A DNA stretch of 64,000 bases from Macrolepiota albuminosa (lineage: Eukaryota > Basidiomycota > Agaricomycetes > Agaricales > Agaricaceae): positions 868,001-932,000 of the forward strand of contig JAMWFC010000090.1 of assembly GCA_027475525.1 (NCBI GenBank), written 5' to 3'. The position numbers and the translations under genes were made by a program. Shown piece after piece: positions 34,983-45,330 of the stretch. Every line of letters begins with the position of its first letter. Position 1 is the first letter of the stretch. The notes below the pieces were generated by a model. That model was given only the letters and a program-made list of their open reading frames with translations. It ran no database searches and was not told the origin of the DNA.

Positions 34983-35649
34983 GAAACTGTGGAGAGGCGG
35001 CTGGCATCCGAAATCCTGGAAGCTCATGGATCAGCTGATAACGGATTATCGCAAGTTGCGAACAGCCTTAATGGGAGAAACACGGAAGAGACGGGGAATC
35101 AATCAGAGAAGCGCATGGTAAGTACCTCAGATAATCAGTTTCCCGCCATACATAGCCATGATCATTTCTGAAACAGAGGAGGCCTCAGCTGATTGTTTTC
35201 GGCGACTACAAAATACCGACGTGAATCCAGAGATACAAATCACTCTGATGAACAGAGAGCATCAATTGAAAACTTCATGTAAATGCACACCACTAATATG
35301 TTTCAATGACTTACTTTCCTTGAAGTTTTCACTCCAGGTGCTTCTTTCAGGATCCGAATGTTACCCTTGAAGGAGAGATGATCGATAAGGTACGATGCAT
35401 GCATGGTTGAGTAAAACCAGATCAATTGTCACTCTACAGTTCTCCAACGAGCAGATGAACTATTTAAAAGAAACAGCCTTTGACGTTCACAGGTGCTGTG
35501 TACTGCAGATTGCTGATGCGAGGATGCCACAGATGTCAGACATAAAAGGCAACTTGAAACATCTATCACCCCTGAGTGGCGGCGAGGTGAAGAAACAACT
35601 CGCGAAACTCAAGAGTACATGTAGAGGTCGCGGGTGGGCGTGTATGTGA
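34983..35649 (+). CDS. Candidate small spliced gene, structure unresolved
   Basis: Several segments have coding character and flanking splice-like sites: 34989-35115 (RLASEILEAHGSADNGLSQV...) followed by GTAAGT, 35370-35391 (DPNVTLEGEMIDK) followed by GTACG, and 35441-35649 (FSNEQMNYLKETAFDVHR, then IKGNLKHLSPLSGGEVKKQL) ending in TGA. I could not find one joined frame from the first ATG to the stop, so exon borders are not given. No family is recognised. Confidence 0.35.
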
Positions 35650-35735
35650 CCCATAAAAAGATACTGGAACCTAGGAGACGAGATCAGGCATCAGCATCTC
35701 AACCAACTTGAAATGAAACGTACTTATTTACAGCA

Positions 35736-36073
35736 CTAGCGCTTGGCGCTCTGAGCCTGTGTGTTAGCCTGTGCGAGTCTGTCCTTCTGCGCTTCTGCTA
35801 TCACTCTTCGTTGATTAAAGTACTCAATCTATACAAAGTCACGTAAAACATTGAACATTGGGAGAATGACGAACATACCCAGCTCTTTGCACAGTTTTCT
35901 TGATATTTCTCGCTCTCTGATGAGCATGCTTTACCTTCTTCACCCGCTTTGACAACACCTTCACCATCTAAGCAAGCAAAGTACGCGTCTCTGGCTTCCC
36001 AGCAGTGCTGTCGGTCTTGGCGCGAAGTCGCATCGGGTTCTTTCTGTCTTGAGCTCCAACCAAACCATCCCAT
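35736..36073 (-). CDS. COA6: COA6-like cytochrome c oxidase assembly factor, 95 aa
   Basis: Exons 36073-35879 and 35828-35736 join to 288 nt. The protein MGWFGWSSRQKEPDA... has the twin Cys pattern of the COX6B/COA6 fold: CWEARDAYFAC (C-x9-C) then CSSESEKYQENC (C-x10-C), then W/IEYFNQRRV. COA6 works in the mitochondrial intermembrane space in copper delivery to COX2. The C-x9-C...C-x10-C spacing fits COA6 and also COX6B; the short N-terminus and following IEYF(N)QRR favour COA6. The longer ORF start at 36172 adds 33 unlikely residues, so 36073 is preferred. Confidence 0.88.
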
Positions 36074-37021
36074 GGTGTTAATCACCGATGCGGCCAGGCT
36101 AGATTTTACTCCAAAGTGGTCGATACTTGGAGCAAACAAAGCGTGACTGTTGTGACGTGAGCATCGTGACAAGCCCTGGGCGATGATTCAATCGTAACAA
36201 TTAATATTCTTGATTTTCTAACCTCCGGATCCTTCACTGTTAGTGATTTATGATTGATCCATGCACTATGTCTTCTATGTTATAATATATCTAGTGCGAG
36301 CGTGGCTTCCATCGATAACATGATCAATCACCACTCAAGAGTCAACACGATGACTGGGGAAGTATCTGAAGGTTTCAAAGTGAGCGTATAATTACTCCCT
36401 CTCTTTACAAAGTGAGTGATGTTGGTTGCCGACCCTCCCTACACCGAAGAGTAGGAACTCATCTCATGACTACGATCTCGATCTTTGAAGCCAATTGTAC
36501 TATCCCTGTTCTGTGGTACGAATATAATTCTCCTAATCCACATTCATGCTAAAATCTTCAGAACATCTCATGCTGTTCCCTTGTGCGTCGTATCCGGTCA
36601 AGTTAGTGAGTTCATTCATATTAGGGATACAGACTCAATATGTGCCAAGGTGATTAGCATTCGTCTTTCCCTTGCAGTAACCTTGTCTGTGATTGTATTA
36701 TATTCACTGGGTAACCCAAGGTTTCTATTCTTGCTCTCTTTCGCAATTCGGATTTTGTATATAGCCTGTATTCCAGATTTGAGGGTTATAAACTCAGGTA
36801 TGTAAGCCTTACATCTGATACCTTTGATATTTGTCTTGCATTCTCAAGGGCATGATTGATATGGCTATTCTATATAATGTGATAATAGATATGGCAAGTG
36901 TTTGATTCAGGTGATCTGTCAGACCTGTAGTTTTGACTGCGATTAGGATTCTACATACCATCAAAAGGTAAAACCACATGACTTTATCTGTCTGGTTACA
37001 ATAAAGTACTGGTTTCTCAAG
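36074..37021. other. Unassigned intergenic DNA
   Basis: No supported gene. The frame at 36485-36805 (hydrophobic, 106 codons) has no recognisable domain. AT content rises toward the repeat zone. Confidence 0.4.
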
Positions 37022-37175
37022 GTTTATCATAGAGTTTGTTTCTGTAAGATTTGAGTTCTGCAGTTATTTGATGCCATACAAAGTGATTGAACGTTGGAGT
37101 TTATCATAGAGTTTGTTTCTGTAAGATTTGAGTTCTGCAGTTATTTGATGCCATACAAAGTGATTGAACGTTGGA
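37022..37175. repeat. Exact 77-bp tandem duplication
   Basis: The unit starting 'gtttatcatagagtttgttt' at 37022 is repeated exactly at 37099, with no mismatch over 77 bp and no homology beyond it. Confidence 0.95.
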
Positions 37176-37465
37176 TGCTAGATGCCGTGGTGGTGCTATT
37201 GTAGCGCAACCTGATGCAACTAGACTGGAGGCATGATAGCGGTATCTTCTGTTGCTTGATATGATGGTATAAACTGCGAGTATCACCATCATGGTTTATA
37301 TGGGTTGTGGCCTATAAATGACACTAACTAGTAGAAATCGGCAAACTAGGACTAAAGAATCATATGTAAACAAGGCATCTGGGGAGTGTTGAGGTAGATG
37401 TCTCATTACTTTCAAAAGCTGGATCCTTTTCTCTTATGGATCGGCATTATTTAACTGAGGTGTGT

Positions 37466-37600
37466 GTAAGCCTGGCTTACAGCATCCCCATATGCTACAT
37501 ATATAGTGTGTCATAGCTGAATAGATATCTATTCAGTTATTCTGCCTTTTGGCTGTACGGTTCTGTCGGACACACTCAGAGCATGATTACATTAACTGAA
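37466..37600. mobile_element. Truncated copy of the TGTAAGCC TIR element
   Basis: It shares the left end and interior of the element at 37821-38266 (TGTAAGCCTGGCTTACAGCA at the start, 'gattacattaactgaataga' at the end), then breaks off into unrelated sequence 'ccggctgagagttcaatccc'. The right terminal repeat is missing. Confidence 0.6.
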
Positions 37601-37820
37601 TAGATCCGGCTGAGAGTTCAATCCCGGCCCATGGCAAAACTGTCTACTGTGTGCCGGCCATGGTTACTGTGGGGTTGAATGGAGCTCAGTTGCAAGGGGT
37701 TGTACCCTTGGGGTAGCGATATGTGTGCCCTGCACCTCTGGTAACCCACAGAGAAACTCCGGGAACCCAGGATTGGGGCTAGTTCTGGCTGGAGGGGTCA
37801 TGGTCCAGAGGGGGTGAGGG

Positions 37821-38266
37821 TGTAAGCCTGGCTTACAGCATCCCCATATGCTACATATATAGTGTGTCATAGCTGAATAGATATCTATTCAGTTATTCTG
37901 CCTTTTGGCTGTACGGTTCTGTCGGACACACTCAGAGCATGATTACATTCTGAATAGATATCTATTCAGTTATTCTGCCTTTTGGCTGTACGGTTCTGTC
38001 GGACACACTCAGAGCATGATTACATTGTGTGTCATAGCTGAATAGATATCTATTCAGTTATTCTGCCTTTTGGCTGTACGGTTCTGTCGGACACACTCAG
38101 AGCATGATTACATTCTGAATAGATATCTATTCAGTTATTCTGCCTTTTGGCTGTACGGTTCTGTCGGACACACTCAGAGCATGATTACATTAACTGAATA
38201 GATATCTATTCAGCTATGACACACTATATATGTAGCATATGGGGATGCTGTAAGCCAGGCTTACAG
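37821..38266. mobile_element. Non-autonomous TIR element with long terminal inverted repeats
   Basis: Left end about 37821-37891 and right end about 38195-38266 are inverted copies of roughly 70 bp, starting TGTAAGCCTGGCTTACAGCA. The first 17 bases are themselves nearly palindromic. The interior is one unit ('tgaatagatatctattcagt' to 'gattacatt') starting at 37874, 37951, 38039, 38116 and 38195, i.e. at spacings 77, 88, 77 and 79. The 77-bp spacings probably reflect assembly duplication, so the true element may be shorter. No coding capacity. Confidence 0.7.
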
Positions 38267-38555
38267 TGTGCCACAATTGTGAGCCTCATGTTTTTCTTTT
38301 CTTTACAAAATTCTATTTACTGACTTGTACAAATACAAATTACAATTTTTATCACCCTTAGTCATTTTAAACATACTCGTTGTTGAACAACTGAGGGTGA
38401 GCACCACTTAACATACTTCTGACTAATACAGTTACTTACTTACCTGTAGCTTATTATTATCTTGTTCTACAGGTCAATAAAGTTGTTTTTGACATACTAA
38501 TTGTTGAACAACTGAGGCTTATTATTATCTTGTTCTACAGACTCTATTAATGAGG

Positions 38556-39026
38556 AGGGAGTTCCAAGGGAAAACATCAGCAGGCTTTTGAGGTGATCAA
38601 GTCCTTAGTTGTTGGGATGAACTGTCTTACAATGATTGACCAATAGAAACCTAGTAACAATGAGATCTTTGTTACATGTGATACAAGTGATTGGAGAACT
38701 GGAGCAGTTTTGTCCTTTAGAGAGACATGTAAATTGGCATGCCTGGTTGTATTTGATTCATGTCAGCTCATGCTTACAGAGAAGAACTATCTGACACACA
38801 AGCATGAGATGCTTGCTATTCTGAGGGCACTTCACAAGTGGAGAACAGATCTTTTGAGCTTCCTCATTTTGAAATCTATACAGATCACAAAATACTTCAG
38901 AATTTTGATAAGATTTGTCAAAACAACAAGCTCATTGGATGGTTTTTGTCTCAATACAATTATACAATCAATCACATATCAGGTGATGATAATTCAGCTG
39001 TGGATACTTTATTGAGATGGTGTTGA
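38556..39026 (+). pseudogene. Ty3/gypsy reverse transcriptase/RNase H fragment
   Basis: Reading across frames gives a recognisable RNase H end of gypsy pol: EKNYLTHKHEMLAILRALHKW, then HFEIYTDHKILQNFDKI in another frame, then YNYTINHISGDDNSAVDTL. A stop near 38643 and a frameshift near 38860 show it is dead. No matching LTRs were found next to it. Confidence 0.75.
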
Positions 39027-39144
39027 GGAATATGATGTGGAACTTTGGTCATTGACTTATGACATCACCTTTACTTCATATACACATATGTTTTCACTCT
39101 ATTTTATAATTATGTGTTGATTACTTCATTATGACACACTCATG

Positions 39145-39298
39145 ACATATTTACTTACACACATGCTTATAAATATTATGTTACACCCTGGAGTCAGACT
39201 ATCTCTTGATACTTGACTCCAACATATTTACTTACACACATGCTTATAAATATTATGTTACACCCTGGAGTCAGACTATCTCTTGATACTTGACTCCA
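39145..39298. repeat. Exact 77-bp tandem duplication
   Basis: The unit starting 'acatatttacttacacacat' at 39145 is repeated exactly at 39222, ending 'cttgactcca' both times. Confidence 0.95.
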
Positions 39299-39493
39299 GG
39301 TGTGTCATAATTTTGACAGTTTCCAAAAGATCTGGGAACATATGTAGAAGAATTATGTTGACCAGCAAAGTGGTATCAATGTCCACTACTATTACCAGCT
39401 ATACACAAAGAAATGAGATGGTAACTCACCCTTGACTAATCATCTTGGGTTTTACATGAACATCCATTGCCATTTCATTGAGCCTGGACATAA

Positions 39494-39701
39494 TCACTTC
39501 ACGGCATGCCAGAGATTTCTGAAGAAACATCTATTAAAAACAGGCCATGTAATTTTTAATAAGTGTTTCTCCAGAAACTTTCATAAAAATTTCCTAATAA
39601 GGGAATTTTTTTAGAATTTTCTAAAGAAATACTTGTTAGAAATTATCTGACCTGTTTCTAATTAGTGTTTCTCTAAAAATCTCTGGAATGCCCTGAAGTG
39701 A
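39494..39701. mobile_element. Complete foldback MITE, about 208 bp, arms about 95 bp
   Basis: The left half starts 'tcacttcacggcatgccaga' and the right half ends 'tctggaatgccctgaagtga', its inverted copy with scattered mismatches. Inner parts also pair (tttctccagaaact / aattttctaaagaaa). Single arms of the same family occur at about 15-165 and 7941-8050. No coding capacity. Confidence 0.75.
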
Positions 39702-39781
39702 ATATCAATGACTATACTATTCTTAATGTTATGCTTTTTTCACTGCCTTGTACTCCCACCTGAGAAGTTGTCAAGCAGAAC

Positions 39782-40033
39782 TTGCTGTTCTGCAGTACTT
39801 CTTTAACACTCAAAAATGTAACTATAGAATTGTTATTTGTCTATGATAGGTTAAACCTTGAGAATAACACTATAAATAAAACTCTAGCCTTCTTGTCCAC
39901 AGAAAATATTGGTTCAAGTAGAAGTAGAGCAAAATTTAATTCAAAAAGAAAATTCAAGCCTAGATGCCAGCCAAGACCAGACAATGTCTGCTACAACTGT
40001 GGATACAAGAGACATTGGAGCTCAAAGTGTTAG
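39782..40033 (+). pseudogene. Retroelement gag fragment with CCHC zinc knuckle
   Basis: An 83-codon frame ending in a classic knuckle CYNCGYKRHWSSKC (C-x2-C-x4-H-x4-C) after a basic stretch RSRAKFNSKRKFKPR. This fits the C-terminal end of a copia-type gag. Nothing upstream or downstream continues it. Confidence 0.65.
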
Positions 40034-40093
40034 GTACCACTGACTTGGGGGCCTTCCAAGTAAAGCAACACCCTTACAAGGCAGATTTGATCT

Positions 40094-41910
40094 ATGGCAT
40101 GTATACTGCATGGCTGCTTTGCTCCTAATAGTGTAACAAACTTGATTTGTGGTGAAGGCCAGGTTTACACAGACTTTTCCATCATACGGGCAGTTAAGAT
40201 GACCAACATGGATGGAATTCAGCGTCTCCTACTGGTATATGACATAGCATGCCAGTGGTGTGTCAAATTTTCTGAACGGCTTGCCAAGGCCAAAGAAGTC
40301 CTGCTAGATAATTTACTCGTGGACTTTGCAATAGGACTTCTTCATGCCTATGGGCATAAGGAGGATTGTTTTTTCTGCTTTTCCCCGTCCTTCATTTCCA
40401 GGGCCGGTCATTTGGCTGGGGAGATAATTGAAAGTCTCTGATCTATACTAAATGAAGTTTCACAGATAGCCTATATAGCTACCTTGGCACATTGGGCAGA
40501 AATCCTTGATGATCACATGTGTGACTTAAACTGGAAGAAGCTGCTTGACATAGTTCCATTCCTATGTTGAAAGTACAGGACTGCTGTTGAGATGAGAGAT
40601 ACAGCTGTTCAATATTTCACCGAGCGATCTGTCAGAATATCAACGAATTTACTAACAAGCTGAGAAGCCGGAATAGCTAAGGCAGAAAGGCTTAGAGAGG
40701 AAGGAAACCATAAAACAATGGATATTCTCAAAGCTCATACAATGACCTTCAATAGTGCAAGTGAAGATTGAATGGCAGCAGACAGTGGAAACCACTCAAC
40801 GGATGTTGCAGTAACAGATATTCATTCCTTCTGGATTCAACTTGCCCTTAACATTGAGGAGCAGCAGTAAGGTGTATTGCTGATAGCCCAATCTGTTTCA
40901 CTAATTGGAAGCTCAGAATTGCAATTTAGGACCAGGTTTGCCATTTGAATCGGCATGCAAGCAATGATGATTGGCAAAAGGTCGAGGCAGAAAGAGAACT
41001 ATTAAGAGTTCAACTCAATGTCCTTGCTGCTTCTCAGGACAGGAGTGGGTTTATTGCTAGTAGAAGGCAGACTGCCTCTCTGGAACTGGATTAAGTTTTC
41101 AAAGCCTTTGACGACAATGAAATGGCAAAAAATAGACAACCAGCAGATCCACTGGTAGCGCTGGCAGATAACCTTGGACCAACAGATGTAGTTGTTTCAG
41201 AAGATTTTGAAATCTCCTTCCCATCTATGATCATGGGTAATGTCTCACCATTAACAATGATAGAGCACAATCTGTGCTTGATTCAAATTGAAAGGCTTCT
41301 GCAAGCCCTTGGGGAATTCATTGCAGAGAAATTATTCCTATATTCTCATGTCATCTGGGTCGTCCCAAGCAAGAATGTGAAAACTCAAGCTCGTGCATCT
41401 CTTCAAAGAATCCAGGCCTCAATTCTGGTGAAGGCTTGTGCCTATGCACGATGCTGCAGTGCTCTGTTGTGACTGAAATTGGACCCCGGTATTCAGAGAA
41501 AGTATTCAGTTCTACAGAAAGCGGATTTGAATGCAAGCATAGCTATATAAGATCTCAACATTCCTGGTTCATCAAGGATCAAGATATCTTGGATATGGCA
41601 CTCTAATTCTGATGCAGAAAATGAATCTGCAACTATTTCTGAATGTGAGTCCTCTTGTTAACATTTCCATTATCATTACATCCATTCATAAACATATCTC
41701 TTCAGTTAATTATGTTCATTATCTACATGCTAGAGCACAATGCAACAGATGGACAGAGGAATGTCAGCTTGTCACAAGTGAAATGGAGTGGACAGTTTGG
41801 TATTTCTTCAACCAGGCAGATATTTGATTAAAGCGTGGTATGTCAGTAAAGAAAAGAGGTCTCCAGTCATATGCCTACAAAAAGGTGGCTATGTGGCAAA
41901 AATTGGCCTC
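40094..41910 (+). pseudogene. KDZ (Kyakuja-Dileera-Zisupton) transposase relic
   Basis: Frame pieces give the typical core of KDZ transposases: LLLVYDIACQWCVKFSERL, then DFAIGLLHAYGHKEDC and SRAGHLAGEIIESL, matching 'YDIACQW...H..GH..C...GR.DGE..E' in the family as I remember it. Further on, 41122-41472 and 41730-41910 (RAQCNRWTEECQLVTSEMEW, VKKRGLQSYAYKKVAMWQKL) match the C-terminal helical part. In-frame stops, many of them TGA, and frameshifts break it at least six times. The 407-codon ORF at 42882 may be its passenger. Confidence 0.7.
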
Positions 41911-41991
41911 AATGGCAATTGATAAATTTAGGCAGGTGCTTCCTGATTTTATTTCTCCTCAAACTGCAAGAGATCTGCTGTGAAAATGGTG

Positions 41992-42073
41992 GATGCAGAG
42001 ACAGATTGATATGACAGATGCAAAGACAGATTGATGTGATGGATGCAGAGACGGATTGAACTGATGGATGCAG
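41992..42073. repeat. 25-bp tandem minisatellite, about 3.3 units
   Basis: Units start with 'gatgca(g/a)agac(a/g)gattga' at 41992, 42017, 42042 and 42067, with several differences between units. It lies inside the KDZ-derived region. Confidence 0.85.
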
Positions 42074-42206
42074 CTTGCTGCCATCAGCGGATAATTGGAA
42101 CAGATTTGTGACAGTCATGTGCAATGGAATTGTTGAAAATCACTTTTGTTTACAAGGCACAAAAATCTGATACATAGCAGTATCTGCTTCTACAAGCAAG
42201 AGTGCA

Positions 42207-42870
42207 ATGACATTTACCTCTGTACTACACAATGTCATGTCCCAAGCTACTGTACTAGAAAATTTGCAAGAGGTTGTTGACTACATTGAGTCATGCCTTA
42301 TTGCAGCACTTTCCATATTTGGCAATCTTGCACCAAGTTTTGAAGCGGAAGAGGCATGGATTATTCAGCATCTAGACAAGGAGTTGGTAAGATAATTTCA
42401 AAATGTGTAAATATATTGGGATCTGACTGTGTGCCATAAAACTTTGTATTGTCATATTTGGGAGCTGCATTACTGAATAATGTGGTCTGCAATGTCCCAG
42501 ACATTATTAAAAGCATGAGCCAATTTTTTCCTCTCCAAAATCAGCAAACTTTGCCCACAGAGATCCTGGAGTTTGTTGATGGCTATCAAGGTCTTATCAG
42601 GAATCTGTATGGCTATGATTGGTGGAACCACATTGGCTGAGGATGTTCAGATCTTAAGCAATGAAATGCTGGAGCATTGTCTTCTCATACATCAGCAAGG
42701 CTTCCACTCTTTTGAAAGCTTCTTGGCATGCAACTGCCGGCCATCCATAACATTGCTATCCAATGGATTGGTGTCTGTCCCAGCACCAGATTATTTGCTC
42801 TGTGTGTTTGCAGGTAGCAGATCTGCCAGAGGCCACCAGCAGATGCTTCTAGCCCTAGACAAGTAGCGGT
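42207..42870 (+). pseudogene. Unassigned transposon-derived coding debris
   Basis: Short frames 42207-42395, 42449-42640 and 42573-42866 have coding-like composition (for example ILEFVDGYQGLIRNLYGYDW) but are broken by stops and match no family I can name. Their place between the KDZ relic and the 407-codon ORF suggests they belong to the same element. Confidence 0.4.
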
Positions 42871-42881
42871 CACTGGATAGG

Positions 42882-44105
42882 ATGGAACATGTGCCAACAG
42901 CCAATAATATGATCTGCCTATTTGCTAGCAGCAAGTCTGTTGCTGCTTCCATTGTCAGTTCCATTGCCAGGTCCGTGAATCCTGCTCAGATGGGCCAATT
43001 GACAGGCATCGAGTTCCATACCAACAGTATTGATGGTGAGCAGCCTGATCCTCAAGACTGCCTCTCCATGGCCCATCTTACCACTCTCTCTGATGTCAAC
43101 TCTCTCCAATGGCCATCTTTGACGCATATTAAACCCTCAAATGCACAACATCCATTTCACCACCTCTATAGTCAGAGTAAACCTGGACTAGTGTATGGCT
43201 CTACAATGGAAAACTCTCACATTGTAGTTCAACCAGCATTCCAACTTCCTTTTGCCCCAGCAGCTTATATCTGCTGGACATTCATGGAGCTGGGGAAAAC
43301 TGATGACGACCAGGTGGATATTCCTAATCCATCCATTAGTGACCCTGACTTAGAGGGTATCTCTCCTTTGTTCATTGTAGCAGATGACAAGATAGAAGAC
43401 AAATCTTTGCCACCTTTGTTTATTCCTATGGAAAAGGAGATGGAAGATGAATCTTTGCCGCCTTTGTTCATTCCTGCAGAAGAGGAGACAGAAGACAAAT
43501 ATTTGCCATCTTTGTTCATTTCTGCAGAAGAGGAGACGAAAGATGAATCTTTGCCACCTTTGTTTATTCCTGCAGAAGAGAAGATGGAAAAGGATTCTTT
43601 GTCTCCTTTGTTCATTCCTGCGGAAGAGGAGACTGAAGACAATGATTTGCCCTCTTTGTTCATTCCTGTGGAAAAGGAGATGGACGATGATTCTTTGCCA
43701 CCTCTATTCATTGTTGGTAAAGGAGCAGAAGGACTAATAGTGATGGAGACCCTGGCGGCCGATGATGGCAAACAAACAGAAGTCCAAAGCGGCAGATGTA
43801 TAGCAACTGAGGACAAAGAAAACCTTCCACCACTATTTCTTGTGATGGCAGAAGAGACAGATAGAGGCATGGCAGCCAATGACGAAGAAAATCTTCCACC
43901 ACTTTTTGATGTAACAGCTCTTCAAATCCAGTTTTCCCCCTTCCAACAATCTCCTTCTCCAACCCTACCTACTGGTAACAATGTTCAGGAGTGGGAGGAA
44001 TATGAGCCACATATGACTCGACGTGAGGATCAGAAAAGAATTAACAAATTATATCAACAACATGAGTATAATTTGGCACTGGTAATCATAGTTAATTTAT
44101 TTTAA
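42882..44105 (+). CDS. 407-aa acidic repeat protein of unknown function, possible KDZ-element passenger
   Basis: A single uninterrupted frame of 407 codons surrounded by decayed transposon sequence. Residues 1-150 are unremarkable. Residues about 160-280 are a tandem array with a 16-residue period, consensus LPPLFIPAEEETEDES, about 7.4 units. Two later degenerate copies read ENLPPLFLV and ENLPPLFDV. The array alternates a hydrophobic LPPLF(I/L) core with an acidic linker, like an array of short linear motifs. There is no signal peptide, membrane segment or catalytic motif. The C-terminal REDQKRINKLYQQHEYNLAL may be helical. I do not recognise a family. An intron near the end is possible because the next 100 bp stay coding-like (44111-44200). 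Confidence 0.5.
   Translation: MEHVPTANNMICLFASSKSVAASIVSSIARSVNPAQMGQLTGIEFHTNSIDGEQPDPQDCLSMAHLTTLSDVNSLQWPSLTHIKPSNAQHPFHHLYSQSKPGLVYGSTMENSHIVVQPAFQLPFAPAAYICWTFMELGKTDDDQVDIPNPSISDPDLEGISPLFIVADDKIEDKSLPPLFIPMEKEMEDESLPPLFIPAEEETEDKYLPSLFISAEEETKDESLPPLFIPAEEKMEKDSLSPLFIPAEEETEDNDLPSLFIPVEKEMDDDSLPPLFIVGKGAEGLIVMETLAADDGKQTEVQSGRCIATEDKENLPPLFLVMAEETDRGMAANDEENLPPLFDVTALQIQFSPFQQSPSPTLPTGNNVQEWEEYEPHMTRREDQKRINKLYQQHEYNLALVIIVNLF
43362..43717 (+). repeat. 48-bp tandem repeat coding for LPPLFIPAEEETEDES units
   Basis: About 7.4 units of 48 bp, each starting near 'ttgccacctttgttcattcc'. Units differ by several substitutions but none breaks the frame, and the period is a multiple of three throughout. 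Confidence 0.9.
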
Positions 44106-44200
44106 CAGAACAAGAATTTTGTGCTAGAGCAAAACATGGTTGATGTAGGCCCATTGGCCCTTTCAATCAAGCTGGTCATACTGATGATACGTCTGTTGAT

Positions 44201-44401
44201 ATGTCAGAGTCATCCTCACCATCTTTACCGTCAGGCCTGATAGCAAACTATGAAGACATCACACTTCCCAGACCTCAAGGGCTATATACACCAGACGACT
44301 TTGCATTTTTGACAGCAGACTATCTGCTTGATGAGGATTTGTTCTATTCAGACGCATTATATAAATCTAATGAAAAGGAGGAATACACATTGGATGAGTA
44401 A
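44201..44401 (+). CDS. Small acidic ORF, 66 aa, possibly the 3' part of the preceding ORF
   Basis: MSESSSPSLPSGLIANYEDI... ends EEYTLDE. It is Asp/Glu/Leu-rich like the protein just upstream and begins 95 bp after it ends, in a different frame. It may be a last exon of that gene or a chance frame. No family is recognised. Confidence 0.3.
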   Translation: MSESSSPSLPSGLIANYEDITLPRPQGLYTPDDFAFLTADYLLDEDLFYSDALYKSNEKEEYTLDE

Positions 44402-44479
44402 TTTAATCGTTAGTTACTATAATTTTTGGCTTTTCCGTTGGTTATTTTTTGTCAAGATTAACCATCCCATTGTGCCGAT

Positions 44480-45330
44480 AATAAATTCATTATAAATCCG
44501 TTTGATTTGTTACCTCCAGTTGTGCATTAGAAGGAACATAAACTGACAATATTCTGCTAGACCACAGGACATTCTGTGGATTATACATAAATATCACTCT
44601 AGTATTGTGTACTAGGCTACAGCACTTTACTACAGACATTTCAATTAGTTTGGACAGGACTCAGGTCCACTAAGATTAACCATCCCATTGTTTTGTTCTG
44701 TTATGCGACTCTCATGAATGCAAAAAACCACACACTATTCAACGATTACACAAGGGGGACTCGAACCCTCGAATTGTGCAGTAGAAAGAATATAGACTGA
44801 CAATATTTTGCTAGATCACAGGATGTTGTAAAAAATTACAACCTTACTTTGTTTATCATACTGTGTAGTAAATAACAAGTAGTAAAACAAAGTTATATCA
44901 TGTCTAATATGCACTAGCGGAATTCCAACCCTGCCTCTTGTGCACAATATGAAATATCAATGTATCAATATTTCATTGGACCACAGGTCCTTATCAGAAA
45001 TCAGTACAGTGTACATGTAGTGCAAAAATGCAGCAGTATAAAAAGACACCATTATATGTCATTAAGGTGGACTAGGGGAGTCTGGACTAGGAGAGTTAAA
45101 CCCACCACTCCACACAATACTAAAAATTGAGTGGGTTGGATCAACTACCACAGGTGCTTACTACAGGTTAGTACAATGTACATGTAGAGCAAAAATGCAC
45201 CCATATAAAAACACACCATTAGATCTTGTTAAGGTGGAGTAGGAGGAGTAGAACCCACCGCTGTACACAATATTGAATATCAATAAACAAATATTTCACT
45301 GAACCACTGGGACTGGTTGCACTGCTGACA
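44480..45330 (-). repeat. Cluster of tRNA-derived SINE-like repeats
   Basis: Several diverged minus-strand copies share a Pol III A-box-like word (TGTGGTCTAGCAG near 44555-44567, TGTGATCTAGCA near 44808-44820, GTGGTCCAATG near 44985, GTGGTTCAGTG near 45300) followed 40-50 nt later by a B-box-like word. At 44757-44767 the minus strand reads GGTTCGAGTCC, an exact B box. Spacing between A and B boxes is that of a tRNA. Flanks repeat 'attaaccatcccattg'. No intact tRNA is present. Confidence 0.55.

Noticed and set aside
34983..35250. Resemblance of 'RRPQLIVFGDYKIPT' to OrfB/Fanzor-like proteins
   Set aside because: Only a short peptide in one frame that stops at once; no zinc ribbon or catalytic Asp/Glu motifs nearby.
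37600..37640. B-box-like 'gagttcaatcccggc' suggesting a tRNA
   Set aside because: No A box or acceptor partner at the right distance upstream; left as coincidence or old debris.
43362..43717. Regular repeats resembling a CRISPR array
   Set aside because: Repeats are directly adjacent 48-bp coding units without spacers, in a eukaryotic genome.
43265..43879. 204-codon minus-strand Ser-rich repeat ORF
   Set aside because: Mirror of the 48-bp repeat array; a period divisible by three keeps other frames open by chance.
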